Positions 34,778-44,121 of a DNA stretch of 51,668 nt are shown one piece after another. The position numbers and the translations under genes were made by a program. This DNA is from Geobacillus jurassicus NBRC 107829 (lineage in GTDB: Bacteria > Bacillota > Bacilli > Bacillales > Anoxybacillaceae). The stretch covers positions 1 through 51,668 of the forward strand of contig NZ_BCQG01000024.1 of assembly GCF_001544315.1 (NCBI RefSeq), read 5' to 3'. Under the pieces are notes generated by a model, which was given only the letters and a program-made list of their open reading frames with translations, was not told where the DNA came from and made no database searches. Numbering within the stretch: position 1 is the stretch's first letter; every line of letters begins with the position of its first letter.

Positions 34778-34987
34778 ATGGGCAATCGTCTTTTCCAGGA
34801 AGCGCGCAAAGCAGTCGCGCAGGCGAAACAAGCCGCGAACGGCGAGATCAACATGAGCGTTGACCGCGTTGACCGCGCCATTGCCATTGCCAAAAACGCT
34901 TTGTCATCCGCGTACGCGCATTCCAACACGGCGGAAAAAGCGCAGTTGCGTCAATTTCAAGCCGAGCTTGATGAGCTCACCCAATAA
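34778..34987 (+). CDS. DUF3813 family protein
   Basis: 69 residues, all predicted helix: GNRLFQEARKAVAQAKQAANGEINMSVDRVDRAIAIAKNALSSAYAHSNTAEKAQLRQFQAELDEL. This matches DUF3813, a small Bacillaceae family of unknown function. RBS GGAGGAG inside the end of the preceding gene. A short hairpin (GCTGCGG...CCGCAGC) follows the stop. Confidence 0.8.
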   Translation: MGNRLFQEARKAVAQAKQAANGEINMSVDRVDRAIAIAKNALSSAYAHSNTAEKAQLRQFQAELDELTQ

Positions 34988-35083
34988 CGGCTGCGGGCTT
35001 TCCGCAGCCATTTTCTTCCCTAGGGCCGCCATTCCCATTGTGTTTTACTGTCAAAACCGCTACACTAAACATATGAATCGTGA

Positions 35084-35971
<888 letters not shown>

Positions 35972-35995
35972 CATCTTTCCCGCCGAACGAAACAA

Positions 35996-36020
35996 AGGCG
36001 CCTGCACAGCACAGGCGCCT
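35996..36020 (+). terminator. Hairpin after degV
   Basis: AGGCGCCTG / CAGGCGCCT perfect stem with a 7-base loop ~25 bp after the stop, but no T-run follows. Confidence 0.5.
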
Positions 36021-36040
36021 GTCCTCATCACCGAAGCTGA

Positions 36041-36263
36041 TCAAGAAGGTTGTAATCCTTCCATTTTCGTCGACTGCACCGCTTCCTTCAGCATGATCGG
36101 TGTGAGCAGGAATCGAGGATGCAGCTTTGAATGTCGAAGCATCGTTTGGTACTCAACCATCGTCTTATTCGCTTCGATCAACTCACGAAGAAAACGCATT
36201 TGATTCACTACATCTTCACCAAGCGGAAGCTTGAAGGGGACAAACGGTTTTCGCTTCCTTTTT
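36041..36263 (-). pseudogene. Fic N-terminal domain remnant
   Basis: On the minus strand a frame reads KPFVPFKLPLGEDVVNQ, then LIEANKTMVEYQTMLR and LLTPIMLKEAVQSTKMEG before a stop, the classic Fic_N domain ending in the inhibitory (S/T)xxxEG motif. The catalytic Fic domain is absent. At the 5' end the frame joins the ATG near 36261 only if one base is removed from an A-run. Both a frameshift and a truncation, so a dead remnant. Confidence 0.65.
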
Positions 36264-36475
36264 CATTCCCCTTTACACACATTTTAGATAAAAATCGATC
36301 GTTAACGATCCATATTTATCATGTTACAAACATTGATCATACTCTGAAGCGAACCATTTGTTAAGAAAAATTCTCATGTCGCCCTTCCACAAACTACCTC
36401 CGCCCATTTCGATATATTTCATTTCCATTTGCCACATACTAATGATGCACGATCGGAATTAAGGGAGGGCGACCC
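36264..36475. other. Non-coding gap
   Basis: AT-rich stretch with no convincing gene; probably contains the promoter of the DUF3941 gene. No clear hairpins. Confidence 0.4.
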
Positions 36476-36607
36476 ATGCCAAACACAAGCGACAACGACA
36501 AAAAAGCGCGCGACAACCAAGCGAAGCGACATGAGAAAAACATGATGCGCGAGAAAAACCGCGAAGCGGGGAAATTCGCGTATTCGAAGAAGACGGATCA
36601 TTTATGA
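36476..36607 (+). CDS. DUF3941 family small protein
   Basis: 43 residues: MPNTSDNDKKARDNQAKRHEKNMMREKNREAGKFAYSKKTDH. Extremely charged and unstructured looking; the KKARDNQAKRHEKNMMREKNR core is typical of DUF3941, a Bacillaceae family of unknown role. RBS GGGAGGG. Followed at once by a terminator, so monocistronic. Confidence 0.8.
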   Translation: MPNTSDNDKKARDNQAKRHEKNMMREKNREAGKFAYSKKTDHL

Positions 36608-36618
36608 TTGGCGTAATG

Positions 36619-36646
36619 AAAGGCGGCTGAATAACCGCCTTTTTTG
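36619..36646 (+). terminator. Terminator of the DUF3941 gene
   Basis: AAAGGCGG / CCGCCTTTTTT stem-loop with T-run, 11 bp after the stop. Confidence 0.88.
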
Positions 36647-36796
36647 CTTTGTCTTTCTCCATTTCGGCATGATGTCATATACCAGCCACTTCCAACCAAA
36701 AAGACGAAACGAACCTTCTTGTCCCCTTGCTTATTGTTGCCTTCCCACCCACCATTTCCTATAATGAAAGTACATCACACGCCCGGGAGGTTGCTT

Positions 36797-37288
36797 ATGT
36801 CGAAAGAAAGTTCGTTTGACATCGTTTCAAAAGTCGATTTGTCGGAAGTGGCGAACGCAATCAACATCGCCATGAAAGAAATTAAAACACGCTATGATTT
36901 CAAAGGAAGCAAAAGCGATATTTCGCTGGAGAAAGACGAGCTCGTTCTCATCTCGGACGACGAGTTTAAGCTTGAGCAGCTGAAAGACGTGCTCATCGGC
37001 AAGTTGATTAAGCGCGGGGTGGCGACGAAAAACATCCAATACGGCAAAATCGAGCCGGCTGCAGGCGGCACGGTGCGCCAGCGCGCCAAGCTTGTCCAAG
37101 GGATCGATAAAGAGAACGCGAAAAAAATCAACACGATCATCAAAAACACCGGCCTAAAAGTGAAAAGCCAAGTGCAAGACGACCAAATCCGAGTCAGCGG
37201 CAAAAGCAAAGACGACTTGCAAAAGGTGATCGCCGCCATTCGCGAAGCCGATTTGCCGATTGACGTGCAGTTTGTGAACTACCGTTGA
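36797..37288 (+). CDS. yajQ: YajQ-family nucleotide-binding protein
   Basis: 163 residues with [32 protein letters not shown] at the start and [24 protein letters not shown] at the end, two RNP-like alpha/beta folds. YajQ proteins bind nucleotides (cyclic-di-GMP in some bacteria) and RNA. ATG 36797 after GGGAGG. A longer upstream in-frame start lacks support. Confidence 0.92.
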   Translation: MSKESSFDIVSKVDLSEVANAINIAMKEIKTRYDFKGSKSDISLEKDELVLISDDEFKLEQLKDVLIGKLIKRGVATKNIQYGKIEPAAGGTVRQRAKLVQGIDKENAKKINTIIKNTGLKVKSQVQDDQIRVSGKSKDDLQKVIAAIREADLPIDVQFVNYR

Positions 37289-37339
37289 ACACTCCCCGAT
37301 TTGCCCTAGCGTTTAAAGACAAGATATTGGAAAGACGCT

Positions 37340-37389
37340 GATTTCCCCACTTACTGTGCGAATCGCTTAGAAGTGGGGAATCTTCTTTC
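37340..37389 (-). repeat. IS605-type right-end hairpin relic
   Basis: Minus strand reads AAGATTCCCCACTTCTAAGC ... AGTAAGTGGGGAAATCA, close to the TnpB element's right end at 8652-8700 (AAGAATCTCCCACCTCTAAGC ... GTAGGTGGGAG). No tnpB is attached. It could alternatively act as a terminator for yajQ. Confidence 0.45.
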
Positions 37390-37670
37390 ACTGCCTAGAA
37401 GCTTGGTGATTTCATTGACAATGGGGCGCGAAAAGCATTTCTCTCAGATGGTGTTGCAAAAACGAGGGTAAAAACTCGAAGTGACACATAAGGATGCAAC
37501 ACAACACATGGAGCCCATAGCGATGGAATCCATACCATCGCGGCTATTCGAGTCCATAGTTTTTCAAATTTTTGAAGGTGACGCATAGATGAAAGCCGCC
37601 GAAAAACCGACGCCTCGGCATTTCGACGGCTCCCCGCTTGCCCATTGGATGGAGTTCCATTCTTATGTTG
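37390..37670. other. Non-coding gap
   Basis: No supported gene. It contains a possible terminator stem for the Rpn gene (AGCCGTCGAAA / TTTTTCGGCGGCT, minus strand, ~37592-37633). Confidence 0.4.
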
Positions 37671-38561
37671 TCACTTTTTCAGCCTCTCAATTTTCTCGAT
37701 CGGCAATCCTGTCAGCTCATGAATCGTTTCTACATTATACCCTTTGGCCAGCATTCTCTTCGCAATGTCCGTTTTCCCTTCCTCAATTCCTTTTTTGCGT
37801 CCTTGTTCCATTCCCTGTTTTATTCCTTGCTTTATTCCCCGTTGTTCATACGAGATGATGAGCTCCATCACTTGTTTCGCTTCCTTCGTCTCCATTTGGC
37901 TCACCTCGTTTCGCAGTTGGATTTCCTCTTGTTCGGACAGCGTCAAATACGTTTCAAAAAATCCGAACAACAGCCGCTGCCTCGCCTCGTCAAGCTCAAG
38001 GCGGACAAGCATGCGCAAAAACTCTTTTTTCACTTCAATCCTTTCGTCTTCATTATACCCCATTTTGCTTAACAAGGCGGCGGCAACCGGATTGTCTTGG
38101 CGGATGTACTCGCGCCACGGCAGTTTGCGCAATTCCACCGTCAGAAAGCGAAAGTCAACAACGGTCAAGAACGGAAACTGGATCATAAATGAGGAACGTT
38201 CGTGGTAGGGTTCATCATAACTGAAGATGGCCATCGGGAGAATGCGGCGGCGGTATTTTTGAAACAAGCGGCTGAAATAGATGAACATTCGTTCAGAAAA
38301 CGTTGATTGCGTATAGCTTTGGTGTTCGACGTGGACGATGATCAGTCCATCTTCCCCTTTCAGCTTCGTCTCGACCAATAGATCGACACGGTGCTTCTCC
38401 CCGGCGATGACGTCGGTAAAGACTTCTTCCGAGAGAAAGGAAAGATGGTGGAAGTCAACCTGCTCGTAAACTTTCGGAAAGAAGAGAAGCAAAAACTCTT
38501 CAAAAAACGTCGACAACAACTCTTTGAACAACCGGTCATGGTCCGTTCGTTGTTCGGCCAC
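37671..38561 (-). CDS. Rpn/YhgA-family PD-(D/E)XK nuclease
   Basis: 296 residues. N-terminal DHDRLFKELLSTFFEEFL is the family hallmark; the nuclease core HRVDLLVETKLKGEDGLIIVHVEHQ supplies Asp and the ExQ variant of the PD-(D/E)XK site; YFSRLFQKYRRRILPMAIFSYD follows. The tail (RGIKQGIKQGMEQGRKKGIEEGKTDIAKRML) is a repeat-like helical linker. Relatives (RpnA-E) promote RecA-independent recombination and come in many copies in Geobacillus. GTG 38561 follows AAGGAGGG. Confidence 0.85.
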   Translation of the reverse strand: MAEQRTDHDRLFKELLSTFFEEFLLLFFPKVYEQVDFHHLSFLSEEVFTDVIAGEKHRVDLLVETKLKGEDGLIIVHVEHQSYTQSTFSERMFIYFSRLFQKYRRRILPMAIFSYDEPYHERSSFMIQFPFLTVVDFRFLTVELRKLPWREYIRQDNPVAAALLSKMGYNEDERIEVKKEFLRMLVRLELDEARQRLLFGFFETYLTLSEQEEIQLRNEVSQMETKEAKQVMELIISYEQRGIKQGIKQGMEQGRKKGIEEGKTDIAKRMLAKGYNVETIHELTGLPIEKIERLKK

Positions 38562-38790
38562 GTTTTCCCTCCTTACCAGCTGGATTTCACCGTATCCTAT
38601 TCGCTCTTTCCCAAACAAAATCCTTCTTCTTTCTTTGCTTTTTTCTTCCTTCTCATGCGCTCCTTCCTATGAATCACCGAGCACGATCCGTTCCCGAACA
38701 CCTTCCTTTATAAATCGAGCAGGAGGGGGCGGCTATCCCATACCCATCAAGTTAAGAATTTTGGTCTTTGTGCATCGTCAAAAACATGGT

Positions 38791-38831
38791 ATCCTTTCTA
38801 ACGAACACTCCACGTTAGAAAGGATTTTTTT
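38791..38831 (+). terminator. Orphan rho-independent terminator
   Basis: ATCCTTTCTAACG / CGTTAGAAAGGAT, a 13-bp perfect stem with T-run on the plus strand, but no plus-strand gene lies upstream (the Rpn gene runs the other way). It may end a small RNA or be left from a lost gene. Confidence 0.7.
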
Positions 38832-38999
38832 CATGGAAAAGTTCCATGGGCAACGTTTTGCCCTCCACCCAGCATGAAAATCACCCTTGGAGGCGCACGC
38901 ATTTTCACGGAAAACGACCCTCTTTTTACACAAGCTCACGGAATCCCTGTCTTGGCGTGTATTTTTGATCGGTTTCTAATGTCACGTTAATTTTAAATA

Positions 39000-39027
39000 T
39001 TTACATTTTTTTGTTTTCTTGTATAAT
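39000..39027 (+). promoter_or_regulatory. Sigma-A promoter of the broken gene
   Basis: TTTACA (39000-39005), 16-bp spacer, TATAAT (39022-39027), then AAAGGG and ATG at 39063. Confidence 0.6.
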
Positions 39028-39179
39028 ACGCTTAAGTTTGAAAAAGAAAGGGTAAAGAGAATATGGGCGGAAAAAATCATAGACCAACGAAAGGACTGGC
39101 TATTACCACCGCTTTATCTGCTCAGTGCGCTTAGGCTATAGGGCAAGGCATTACTCATTTGTGGCAAGCGAATTCTGAA

Positions 39180-39286
39180 CTATATAAGTTGCAATAAAGA
39201 ATTTCCGATTTTTCGTTTCTGCTTTCATCTCAATACGAGCTGATATGGTATAACGTGGAAGGCAGCCAGCTGGATGTAAAACAAAA
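39180..39286 (-). repeat. Dispersed repeat, copy B (inverted)
   Basis: Minus-strand copy of 1589-1695 with about two mismatches in 107 bp. It interrupts the gene starting at 39063, which shows that it was inserted. This copy lacks the TATATAAGTT arm seen outside copy A. Confidence 0.78.
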
Positions 39287-39962
39287 ATAGAAAAAGCTAT
39301 TATCGCTGCCACCGGTGCTACAGATGCTACTCGTTTTGTACAACCAACCGGCGATTCAGTTGCACACCTAGAAAACTCCATATCTTTTTTACAAACTGCT
39401 ATCTATGATATCCATAATATTATAGAATCCTACGATGACCTCCTCAAAAAATGCGTTGAACTTGAATATAAGGGAAATCCATTAGTTTCACAAATTAATA
39501 AATGGAACCTAAAAGATAAGCTGGAAAAGAACCTATTCTTACCACCATCACAAGAAATGTGGGAGTTAGTCTCAGGAATTATTGAGCGAGATAATCTGGT
39601 AAAATATTTTAAATGGAAGAGAGATTTATTTAAAAACACAATAAACCCTTTACAGGATCTTATCAAAGTTTTGGAGACTTGCAAAAAAGTGGCAAAAGTT
39701 GACCCAGAACTTTTTGTTAAATGTGTTGAATTTAATCAAATACCTTTACAGAAAAAACGTCTGAAAGCCCACGGTTTCAATCGTGGGATGAAAGAAGGCG
39801 TTGCTCGGTAATCCTTAATCGGATTGCTTCGAGCAGCCATTTTTATCTTTAAGTGTCGCAGTATAATCGTTAAACGGATATAATTCATATATGGAACAAG
39901 AATATCGAAGAACGAAAACAACTGAACGCTATGTGGAATCTCAAAAGAAAAGGGGTGAATCC

Positions 39963-41018
39963 ATGCCCACGATCACACTAAGGCTGGAACTGCACAACCC
40001 AACGAAAGTCAAACAAGACATGTATGAACGGATGACAGAAGTGAATACCGCCTTTGCGAATTGGCTGTTGAATCATCCCAAGCTGAATCAAGCGACGAGC
40101 AAACTGTTTAAAGAGTTTTCGTCGCAGCGGTTTCCTTCCGCCGTCGTGAATCAAACGATTCGAGAAGTGAAGTCCCAAAAGAAAAAACAAAAGGCAAAGA
40201 AGTTCCGAACATTTTGGTGTTGCTTTAACAATCAAAATATAAAGGTGGAAAAGAAAGGAGCGTTCTACACGGTTTCCTTCCCTACAATGGAGAAACGAAT
40301 TGGCGTGCCTGTCGTCACGCGCCCCTATCAAGAAGCATGGCTGGATCGGCTGATCCATGGAACCGCCAAACAAGGGGCGGCCAAGCTCTACAAAAAGCGA
40401 AAGAAATGGTGCTTGGCGATCGCGGTCGCATTTGAAGTCAAGCCGCGGCACGAAACAAAGGTGATGGGGGTTGACGTTGGGCTTCGCTATATCGCCGTTG
40501 CCAGCGTAGGGACGAAATCGTTGTTTTTCAAAGGGAACCAATGCGCCTTTGTGCGCCGACGATATGCGGCTTTGCGGCGAACGTTGGGCAAAGCCAAGAA
40601 GCTTCATATGATTCGCAAAATCGGCCGTAAAGAGTCCCGCTGGATGAAGGATATGAACCATAAAATCAGCCGTCAAATCGTCCGTTTTGCCCTTGCCAAC
40701 GGTGTTGGCGTGATTCGGATGGAAGATTTGGCGGGGATTCGGAAACGAGCCGCTTCGGCCAAAGAAGCAGGACGAAATCTTCATTCGTGGGCGTTCCATC
40801 AACTGCAAACGATGATTGCCTACAAAGCCGAAATGGCGGGCATTCGGGTCGAGTGGGTGAATCCCACCTACACCAGTCAAACTTGTCGTTGTGGCTATCG
40901 AGATAAAGGAAACCGGAACGGCATCCACTTCCAATGCCAAAAGTGCGGATACACCATCCACGCCGACTTGAATGGCGCGATCAACATCGCCAAAGCGATT
41001 TCGGGCTTCGCCGCCTAA
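39963..41018 (+). CDS. tnpB: RNA-guided endonuclease TnpB
   Basis: 351 residues. RuvC acids: D in GVDVGLRYIAV, E in IRMEDLAGI and D in HADLNGAINIAK; the zinc finger is CRCGYRDKGNRNG..CQKCGY. All catalytic residues are present. The N-terminus (ITLRLELHNPTKVKQDMYERMTEVN) differs from the first TnpB, and the internal region is shorter, so the two belong to different subgroups. ATG 39963 after AAAGGGGTG. Confidence 0.93.
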   Translation: MPTITLRLELHNPTKVKQDMYERMTEVNTAFANWLLNHPKLNQATSKLFKEFSSQRFPSAVVNQTIREVKSQKKKQKAKKFRTFWCCFNNQNIKVEKKGAFYTVSFPTMEKRIGVPVVTRPYQEAWLDRLIHGTAKQGAAKLYKKRKKWCLAIAVAFEVKPRHETKVMGVDVGLRYIAVASVGTKSLFFKGNQCAFVRRRYAALRRTLGKAKKLHMIRKIGRKESRWMKDMNHKISRQIVRFALANGVGVIRMEDLAGIRKRAASAKEAGRNLHSWAFHQLQTMIAYKAEMAGIRVEWVNPTYTSQTCRCGYRDKGNRNGIHFQCQKCGYTIHADLNGAINIAKAISGFAA

Positions 41019-41180
41019 CCTAGCGCACTGGTCACAGGTGCGCCGCCCATTGGGGTACATCTTAACCCGATGGGACGGGGTGATGACACACCCCTGAACT
41101 TGGGCGTTGTCTGAACCAGAAATGGATGAGGACGCGAACGACCCAAGAATCCCACGCCCTTTAGGCGTGTGGAGTGTCAA
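41000..41180 (+). ncRNA. Putative omega (reRNA) guide RNA of second TnpB
   Basis: The ~160 bp between the tnpB stop and the element end are non-coding and GC-rich, with hairpins including CCCACGCC/GGCGTGTGG, as expected for a TnpB scaffold; the guide would start at 41181. Its 5' border is a guess. Confidence 0.45.
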
Positions 41181-41262
41181 TGTGGTCCCTCCTATTCCTA
41201 CAAGTGACGACATACTAAAACATGCTCCGTCTCAAGTCCCTGCGAGTTGGTAATAATCCTTT

Positions 41263-41295
41263 GGGGTGGTCCTCAAGATTTTTCAAGACCACCCT
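41263..41295 (+). terminator. Terminator-like hairpin before the ABC operon
   Basis: GGGTGGTC / GACCACCC stem with a 15-base loop just after the end of the split gene and ~30 bp before the ABC ATPase start; no T-run, so possibly an attenuator. Confidence 0.4.
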
Positions 41296-41324
41296 AGCTT
41301 ATTAAATTGAAAGGGTAGAAAAAA

Positions 41325-42050
41325 ATGATTGCAGTGCAAGACGTAAACAAAATCTATCCGCCAAACCGCCAAGTATTACATAATGTTTCCCTCGAACTGG
41401 TTGAAGGGGATCGGCTTATTCTTTTAGGGCCGAATGGAGCCGGAAAGACTACTTTAATAAGATGCATCATCGGGCTTACTGCACCAGACAGCGGTAGCAT
41501 CTATGTAAATGGAGTGGATGTTGTCCGCCATCCAGATGAAGCGCGCGAGTCGATTGCGGTTGTATTTGAAGAAGCTGACAACTCCTATTCCTATTTAACT
41601 GTTTTGGAAAATCTCTTATACTTCGGCTTGCTGAACAAATGGAGTCGTGCTGAAGCAAAACGAAGAGCTGAACGAATGATGGCCGTGTTGAATCTAACCC
41701 CATACGCTGAGCGTCTTACCCAAACCCTTTCACGTGGTATGAAACAAAAACTGGCATTTGCGATCGCCTTAATGAAAGGAGCGCCGTTTTTGTTCCTTGA
41801 TGAGCCAACTCTTGGCCTTGATGTTGAGTCTCAGCATCATATCCGAACCATGTTAACGGAAGAAAACCAATGGTGGAAAGCCGTTCTCATCACCACCCAC
41901 GACATTCCTTTTGCCCACGCCGTTGGAAATAAGTTTGTCTTTATCCAAGACGGAAAAATCGTTTGGAGCGGCACGAAAGAACATTTTTCAACTCCAGCCG
42001 ACCTTGAAACTCATTTTTTAGCCGCTATTCGTTCCAACCTATCCACCTAA
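41325..42050 (+). CDS. ABC transporter ATP-binding protein
   Basis: 241 residues. Walker [10 protein letters not shown] (~residues 37-45), signature LSRGMKQKLAFAIALM, Walker B FLFLDEPTLGLD, switch His in TTHDIPFAH. In place of the usual Q-loop Gln it has VVFEEADNSY. It belongs to the ABC-2 exporter group. RBS AAAGGG at moderate distance. 13 bp before the permease gene, with which it forms a simple two-gene exporter. Substrate unknown; it follows directly on the split gene, which may have been part of the same operon. Confidence 0.9.
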   Translation: MIAVQDVNKIYPPNRQVLHNVSLELVEGDRLILLGPNGAGKTTLIRCIIGLTAPDSGSIYVNGVDVVRHPDEARESIAVVFEEADNSYSYLTVLENLLYFGLLNKWSRAEAKRRAERMMAVLNLTPYAERLTQTLSRGMKQKLAFAIALMKGAPFLFLDEPTLGLDVESQHHIRTMLTEENQWWKAVLITTHDIPFAHAVGNKFVFIQDGKIVWSGTKEHFSTPADLETHFLAAIRSNLST

Positions 42051-42063
42051 GGAGGTGAGTCGG

Positions 42064-42834
42064 TTGTCCCCGCAAATTTTGAATGTAGTATTGGCGTCCT
42101 TTTTGAAAAAAAGGGCAGAGTATCGTCGGTATTGGTTCGATTTTACCGTTGGGCTTATCATTAAATTTGTCTTTTTTCTCGGTACGCTGTACGCAAGCCC
42201 GATACAGACCGGAAAAGAAGCGACGGTCAAACTGTTCGGTTTCAGCCTTTGGTACTTAAGCGCTCATTTGATCTCGAAGCTCGGCAACACGGTGATCGAA
42301 GAAGCGTATCTCGGCACCGCCGAGCAAGTGCTTTCCACCAAGACTGCTCCATGGAAAATTTTGATCGGCGTGGTGATCGCTGAAGTCGCGTTATCGTCCA
42401 TGTGGGTGACGCTCTTTTTCGTTTGTGCGGCTTTGATGATCGGATTTTCCGAAATTCTCTCGGGAATCGTATCCATGATAACGGAGATCGTCGTATTTGG
42501 CGGCGTAAGCCTCATCGGGATGACGGGAATCGGTGTGTTCATTTTAGGTCTGTCCCTTCGCTTAAAGCAAGTTGGGGCCGTTACCGAGGTGCTGCTTTAT
42601 TATTTATTGATCTTCTCGGGATTTTTTCTATCTTCGAATGTATTGCCGACAGCGTTTCATATTCTTAACTACTTTTCTCCCCTTTCTTGGGCCGTGCAAG
42701 GAGTGAATGAAGGCTGGCCCGTATTCTTTCCTGCTCTCGGCATCTCGCTATTATGGCTGGCCATGGGCTCATTGGTCTTGAAGCAACAATGGCATTGGGC
42801 GAGAAAAAACGGAAAAATCGGAAGCTACGTATAA
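42064..42834 (+). CDS. ABC-2 type transporter permease
   Basis: 256 residues with six membrane helices (FTVGLIIKFVFFLGTLY; ILIGVVIAEVALSSMWVTLFFVCAALMIGF; VVFGGVSLIGMTGIGVFILGLSL; VLLYYLLIFSGFFLSSNVLP; FPALGISLLWLAMGSLVL). FHILNYFSPLSW is the typical ABC-2 motif. TTG 42064 chosen because AAGGAGGTGA lies correctly upstream; GTG 42055 would sit within that site. Confidence 0.85.
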   Translation: MSPQILNVVLASFLKKRAEYRRYWFDFTVGLIIKFVFFLGTLYASPIQTGKEATVKLFGFSLWYLSAHLISKLGNTVIEEAYLGTAEQVLSTKTAPWKILIGVVIAEVALSSMWVTLFFVCAALMIGFSEILSGIVSMITEIVVFGGVSLIGMTGIGVFILGLSLRLKQVGAVTEVLLYYLLIFSGFFLSSNVLPTAFHILNYFSPLSWAVQGVNEGWPVFFPALGISLLWLAMGSLVLKQQWHWARKNGKIGSYV

Positions 42835-42949
42835 AAGAGCGGACGTTATCCCTCACATTTCGCACCCTTTCGGCGAAAATCGAGAGGATGTTTTCGCGAC
42901 AATGCTGAATGAATCCTCGACACTCAGGGAAAGCAAAGGAGTTTTCATA

Positions 42950-43072
42950 GCCATTGAGCGGCAAATGTACCATTATTCGTATCATATCGGGCAAATCGTC
43001 TATATCGCGAAACAGCTGAACCGAAACAACTGGAAAATACTGACCATACCACGAAATCGAAAAACAACATAG
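42950..43072 (+). pseudogene. DinB/DUF1572 protein C-terminal remnant
   Basis: A plus-strand frame reads AIERQMYHYSYHIGQIVYIAKQLNRNNWKIL and ends at TAG 43070-43072: the last ~40 residues of a DinB-fold DUF1572 protein, including its HYSYHIGQ metal-ligand motif. No upstream part fits in frame; there is no start. A related fragment lies at the window's right edge. Confidence 0.65.
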
Positions 43073-43203
43073 GCAGCTCCCTATTCGAATGATCATGCAA
43101 ACGCCATCCGCCCCTCGGAACCGTCAGCCGATAGATAAAGGTGGATGACTTCTTTTTGTTGCTTGCTGTTCCTTCACAATCATACCGCTTATCGGGATCA
43201 TGG

Positions 43204-43524
43204 TCAGCGCCGTGAAAGTTTCACAATGCCGACCAACAAACAAACCATCCCCACTCCCCACGCCAGCCCCGCCTTGCCGAGAAGAAGGGAGATTTCTTCG
43301 GATGCCTGTGTATGGGTAAGATCAAAGGAAATGGCTCTTAACGCAAAGTAGGCGGCAATAGAGAGCAGCAGAAAATGAGCAAAAATCCAATGGAATGCCA
43401 AACGACGCGTACGATTCTTCCGCCAAAGGGAAACGACCGTCATGGTGGCGATCAACATCACGACGGAAAAAACGCCAATGAGTAAATCCATCACTTCCTC
43501 TTCCATCGGCAAATGTTTATGCAT
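43204..43524 (-). CDS. Small membrane protein, unknown
   Basis: 106 residues from ATG 43524 (AAAGGGG upstream). Three membrane helices: LLIGVFSVVMLIATMTVVSLW, FHWIFAHFLLLSIAAYFALRAI and LAWGVGMVCLLVGIVKL. Basic loops (RKNRTRR) set the inside. No family recognised. Confidence 0.6.
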   Translation of the reverse strand: MHKHLPMEEEVMDLLIGVFSVVMLIATMTVVSLWRKNRTRRLAFHWIFAHFLLLSIAAYFALRAISFDLTHTQASEEISLLLGKAGLAWGVGMVCLLVGIVKLSRR

Positions 43525-43766
43525 GTTTACAGCCCCTTTCATCAAGGTAAGGTGATATTTCTTCTATACTTCTCTTTCCATTCCTCCTCTTCCTTCTTTA
43601 ATATTGGCTCTTCACCACAAAATGCACTTGACAAAGAAAGATGTTCATAATAAAGAAAATCAAAATAACAATTTTCCTTTTTATACCATTTGCCTCATTT
43701 GAGCAATATTACTTTCTTTTTTCACATATAAAGCAACCGCCATGTTTCATATCCTAACGTACAATA

Positions 43767-43961
43767 TTGTTCTGCAACAAAGAAGCAAGTCATCAAGACT
43801 TTGTGAAAACTTTCTCATCAAAATATGACAATTTTTTGAACAAACTTGCCGAACATTCGGAGAAAATGGACGAAATCTTGGCACATTTCCCCTATAAAAT
43901 CTCTTTAGGCGCTGGCGAAACACATTTTATTTCTTCTCAACCGCTTATTCGCCAATCCTAA
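43767..43961 (+). CDS. Doubtful small ORF
   Basis: 64 codons from TTG ([39 protein letters not shown]). The composition is protein-like and helical but there is no ribosome site or family match. It may be a C-terminal remnant of a lost gene. The rest of 43525-44058 is AT-rich and shows nothing else. Confidence 0.25.
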   Translation: MFCNKEASHQDFVKTFSSKYDNFLNKLAEHSEKMDEILAHFPYKISLGAGETHFISSQPLIRQS

Positions 43962-44058
43962 AGAAGACGGCGGCCGTATTGCTTTTCAAACTCAGACATT
44001 TGCTTGCTTGAAAAGTTCTTTCACTTTATCACCGGTTCCTTTTCCCTGTTACTATTGC

Positions 44059-44076
44059 TTGGCACGATTTTTGCGT
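44059..44076 (+). promoter_or_regulatory. Sigma-54 promoter of adh
   Basis: TTGGCACGATTTTTGCGT matches the -24/-12 consensus (TTGGCAC-N5-TTGCA/T) with the invariant GG (44061-44062) and GC (44073-44074) spaced by 10 bp, ~50 bp before the adh start. Confidence 0.85.
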
Positions 44077-44121
44077 TTCATAGCAGGCGAAACAAAAAAT
44101 TTTATAAAGGAGATGGTGAGA

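Larger units (their letters stand above)
39750..41180 (+). mobile_element. IS200/IS605-type element carrying only tnpB
   Basis: Left border lies after TTTAC (39745-39749), matching the short target used by IS200/IS605 elements; the left end has the hairpin AAGCCCACGG/CGTGGG. The right end has AAGAATCCCACGCC...GGCGTGTGGAGTGTCAA and finishes at TCAA (41177-41180), like IS608-type cleavage sites. No tnpA. The exact last base could be 1-2 nt further. It splits the gene 39063-41253. Confidence 0.75.
39063..41253 (+). pseudogene. Unknown protein gene split by a repeat and a TnpB element
   Basis: ATG 39063 starts MGGKNHRPTKGLAITTALSA, a likely signal or anchor, followed by an in-frame TAG; the frame then reads GQGITHLWQANSELY up to the 107-bp repeat (39180-39286). 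After it a frame runs from ~39287 (AIIAATGATDATRFVQPTGD, then ENSISFLQTAIYDIHNIIES, a helical protein) to about 39750, where the TnpB element begins. Beyond the element a short C-terminal stretch reads PPIPTSDDILKHAPSQVPAS and stops at 41253. So one gene suffered a stop and two insertions. No family recognised; helical, with LPxPSQEMWELVSGII. Confidence 0.65.

Noticed and set aside
39978-41213. 411-codon minus-strand frame over the second tnpB
   Set aside because: Shadow of tnpB; no domain and no ribosome site, while the plus-strand frame has a complete RuvC triad.
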